Source of the DNA: Motacilla alba alba
Taxonomy: Eukaryota > Chordata > Aves > Passeriformes > Motacillidae
Length of the DNA: 64,000 nucleotides
Assembly (NCBI RefSeq): GCF_015832195.1
Contig: NC_052017.1
Span: 50,545,652 to 50,609,651, forward strand
Direction of reading: 5' to 3'
A program made the translations under genes and the position numbers. Shown here piece by piece: positions 61,601 through 64,000 of this stretch. The notes beneath the pieces were generated by a model. The model searched no databases and was not told the DNA's origin. It was given only the letters and a program-made list of their open reading frames with translations. Every line of letters begins with the position of its first letter. Position 1 is the first letter of the stretch.

Positions 61601-62650
61601 CAAAACATTGAACAAATACAGCCTTGAGGCCCTCATAATTTAGGCCAACTTTCTTTTCTGAGAGAGGTCAGTGACACAGATTTTAACTGTCTTTTGTAAT
61701 GTCTTTTATTTACAAAGTGTTGACAGCTCTATTTTGAGCAGAGCAGGCCAAGGCAATAACAAAGTAGTTCCAGAAAATCTCACCTTACATGCTACTAATG
61801 CTTCAGGTTTTGTAGGTGATGGATTACCTTTTTAATCTCAGTCCCTTTTCTTTATTTTTGCAATATACATCTAAGATGCAAAAGCATCTGTGATGGAAGT
61901 CACTGGTCATCACTAATTTCCACAGATGAAAATTGTCATTCTCAGTCAGAGTGACATTTTTATTAAAATTTGAGATTTTAATTGCAAACTGAAAAAATAA
62001 AAATTAATTTAACAGTGACATGATGAGTTCTTTTAATTCTGATGAAAATTCTTCTGTGTAACAAGATGCTTGAATTCCGATAATACAACACTTTTACAGA
62101 TTTATATATTGTCATAGATATTCTCTCTTGAAATGTGTTTGCCCATTCCTGCTAACTATTGTCAGATCCTAACAGAATCCTTCACATGGAGACAGGTATT
62201 TAGCTTGTCCTTTTACAATATTATTCTGGAAAATTCCTGTGACCTGTCTATTAACCCATCTGTTATAAACTTCTTTGTTAGTGTTCACCTGGATAAATGA
62301 TAATTTCTAAGCCCAAATAATTACCTTTGACAGACATGAAGGTGAGAATCAACACTGTACAACAAATGATTCTGTGAAAAGGCAGACCATCATGCTGAAT
62401 GGTATTACCAGCACTTTATCACAACTCTCTCATTACAACCACACATAATGGGGTTATTTTTAAGATTTGAACTTGGGATTCTTTTAGTCCAACAGAATTG
62501 GACTAAATAATCCCCAGCATAATCCCCAGCCCCTAACAAATGCTTTAGGTTCAGATCACAGCATTTCCTCTGGACAATAAGATCAATAAGATAATGAGGT
62601 TCTCTTTACAGATTCTGAAATTATTAAATTTTTTAGCCCAGTAGGGATCA
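58698..62650. other. AT-rich stretch without recognised genes
   Basis: No gene or dispersed repeat recognised. A T-rich tract lies at 60978-60992. A perfect hairpin lies at 62483-62507, followed by a 12-bp direct duplication (ATAATCCCCAGC twice, 62507-62530), just upstream of the CR1 element. The TTGGACTAAATAATC part of the hairpin faintly resembles a CR1 tail. Confidence 0.5.
62483..62507. repeat. Perfect 10-bp stem hairpin
   Basis: TTTAGTCCAA (62483-62492), a 5-base loop, then TTGGACTAAA (62498-62507). No run of T follows. No function can be assigned. Confidence 0.85.
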
Positions 62651-63423
62651 TTATGGTCATCTTACTCAGCCTCCTGCACTTGGGTCACAGCAACCCCAGG
62701 CAGTGCTACAGGCTGGGGAAAAGTGGCTGCAAAACTGCCTGGCAGAAAAGGACCTGGGGGTGCTGCTTGACAGCAGCAGAGCATGAGCCAGTGTGTATGC
62801 CCAGGTGGCCAAGCAGGCCAATGGCATCCTGGCCTGGATCAAAAATAGTGCAGCCAGCAGAACAGGGAAATGATCATCCCTCAGTACCCAGCACTGAGGA
62901 GACCATACCTTGAAAACCTCCAGTTCAAGGACCCTCAACTTAGGAAGGATATTGAGATGCTGGAGCATGTCCAGAGAAGGGCAACAAGGCTGGGGAAGGG
63001 TCTTGAGCACAAGACCTGTGAGGAGCGACTGAGGCAGCTGGGCGTTTTTAGCCTGGAGAGAAGGAGGCTCAGGGGAGACCTCATTGCTCTCTACAACTGC
63101 CTGAAAGAAGGTTTTGGCCAGGTGGAGGCTGGTCTCTTGTCCCAGTCAACTAGCAAGAGGGTGTGAGGACATGACCTCAAGTAGACACAACCTCCCACTA
63201 GGGGAGGTTCAGGTAGGACATCAAGAAGAATTTCTTCATGGAAAGATTGTCAAGCATGGAACAAACTGGTCAAGGAGGAGGTCAAGTCACCATCCCTGGA
63301 GATGCTCAAGAAAGGACTGGATGTGACAGTTAGTGCTATGGTCTAGTTGACAGGGTGGTGATCAGTCAAAGAATGAACTCAATGGTTTTAGAGGTCTTTT
63401 CCAACCTAAATGATTCCATGATA
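62651..63423 (+). mobile_element. CR1 LINE 3' segment, best preserved copy
   Basis: About 770 bp of CR1 on the plus strand, 5' truncated. Translation in three frames recovers the family's C-terminal order: LLHLGHSNPRQCYRLGKSG, QKRTWG (EKDLGV in another frame), then [57 protein letters not shown], and an NFFTE...SPSLEMLKK-type end. The untranslated tail finishes with GAGGTCTTTTCCAACCTAAA and TGATTCCATGAT, the normal CR1 terminal repeat region. Frameshifts and stops make it inactive. It retains more identity than the other copies and is probably the youngest CR1 in the window. Confidence 0.93.
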
Positions 63424-64000
63424 ACACATGCCATATAATTCATTCCAAGATTTCTGTCTGAATTTCAGCTACCTGTAGCTGAGCTGGGACTTAATTTGCA
63501 ATTGAAAGCGTAATTTGGTGTAAAGACTCTCTGCCTAATTGAATGTTCTACTTCCCCCAGTGATGTGCTCCTGTTACAAGTATCAATAAATATATGCACA
63601 GTGTAAGTTGAAATGCTTTTGTATAATGGTAAAGTTTTCCTTGAAGCATCTTGGAGGAGTGTTAAGCACTTTAAAGTTTTTTGAGAATTTTGAGACAATG
63701 CTTTTTGCTCAGGCAATTGAAATATATCTGCAAGGCAAGAGTAGTTCAAAGTTGCCAATATGAGGAGAGACAGGTGCCTTTTAAATTATTCATAGATCTC
63801 TGCTGGCTACCCATCTTTTTGCAGATGGGATTTTTGTTGTTGTTTTGTTGGTTGTTTTTTTCTTTCATTTCTCTCTTTTTTTTTTTTTTTTTTTTTTTAT
63901 CCCTGATGGGTTTAATGCATTTATTGCACTCTTAGCTCCATGAATAGATATGAGAAATGCAAAGGCAAAGCTTTAACTAGAAAGAGAACAAGAAGTATGC
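63424..64000. other. Unannotated stretch with T23 run
   Basis: Nothing recognised apart from a T-rich tract ending in an uninterrupted T23 at 63876-63898. A 97-codon minus frame (63465-63758) has no domain. Confidence 0.5.
63876..63898 (+). repeat. T23 homopolymer
   Basis: Uninterrupted run of 23 T, preceded by a TTG/TTTG-rich stretch from about 63834. Confidence 0.93.

Noticed and set aside
1..64000. CRISPR-like array, operon or other prokaryotic system
   Set aside because: No regularly spaced repeats with unique spacers and no dense coding. Repeat content and base composition are those of a vertebrate nuclear genome.
1..64000. An undescribed multi-gene biological system
   Set aside because: I found no set of intact genes that could form one. 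Everything recognised is retroelement debris, simple repeats or unassigned AT-rich DNA.

Overview
This 64-kb window looks like a gene-free stretch of an AT-rich vertebrate nuclear genome, most likely a bird and possibly a songbird. The main evidence is the repeat content. There are several 5'-truncated copies of the CR1 non-LTR retrotransposon on both strands, several endogenous-retrovirus LTRs, and no recognisable SINE, L1 or bacterial-type gene organisation. CR1 also occurs in reptiles, so bird is an inference from CR1 subtype and low repeat density, and songbird rests only on my recollection of similar LTRs.

No intact host protein-coding gene, tRNA, rRNA or CRISPR array could be supported. 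The longest uninterrupted reading frame is 147 codons (minus strand, 24827-25270). It is compositionally biased and resembles no family I know. CpG-rich promoter-like islands were not seen. The window is best read as intergenic or deep intronic sequence.

Layout. 1-347: right part of an LTR-like retroviral element cut by the window edge. About 1120-1515: decayed ERVL-like LTR piece, minus strand. 3151-3580: two CR1 scraps in opposite orientation. 9182-9492: a 14-bp minisatellite that ends in a splice-acceptor-like site, followed by a short ORF with a good start context and a donor-like site. 9786-10155: CR1 3' end, minus strand. 10240-10870: solo LTR, minus strand. 19238-19306: short CR1 tail. 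33780-33910: possible very old CR1/L2-like scrap. 36491-38375: a CR1 mosaic with an inverted reverse-transcriptase fragment inside it. 45610-45800 and 47084-47410: CR1 tails, minus strand, the second abutting a 30-bp perfect palindrome. About 49084-49482: LTR with very close TATA and poly(A) signals. About 55116-55640: LTR-like segment, minus strand. 58012-58691: well-preserved solo LTR of the same family as the 10.2-kb copy, opposite orientation, with an exact 6-bp target-site duplication. 62651-63423: the best preserved CR1 3' segment.

Between these lie long AT-rich stretches with microsatellites, short tandem duplications and homopolymer tracts. No cooperating gene system was found. The most informative observations are the oppositely oriented LTR pair, the difference in U3 repeat number between its copies, the nested CR1 mosaic, and the palindrome beside a CR1 tail. 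All family names are from recognition by eye and were not confirmed by a database search.
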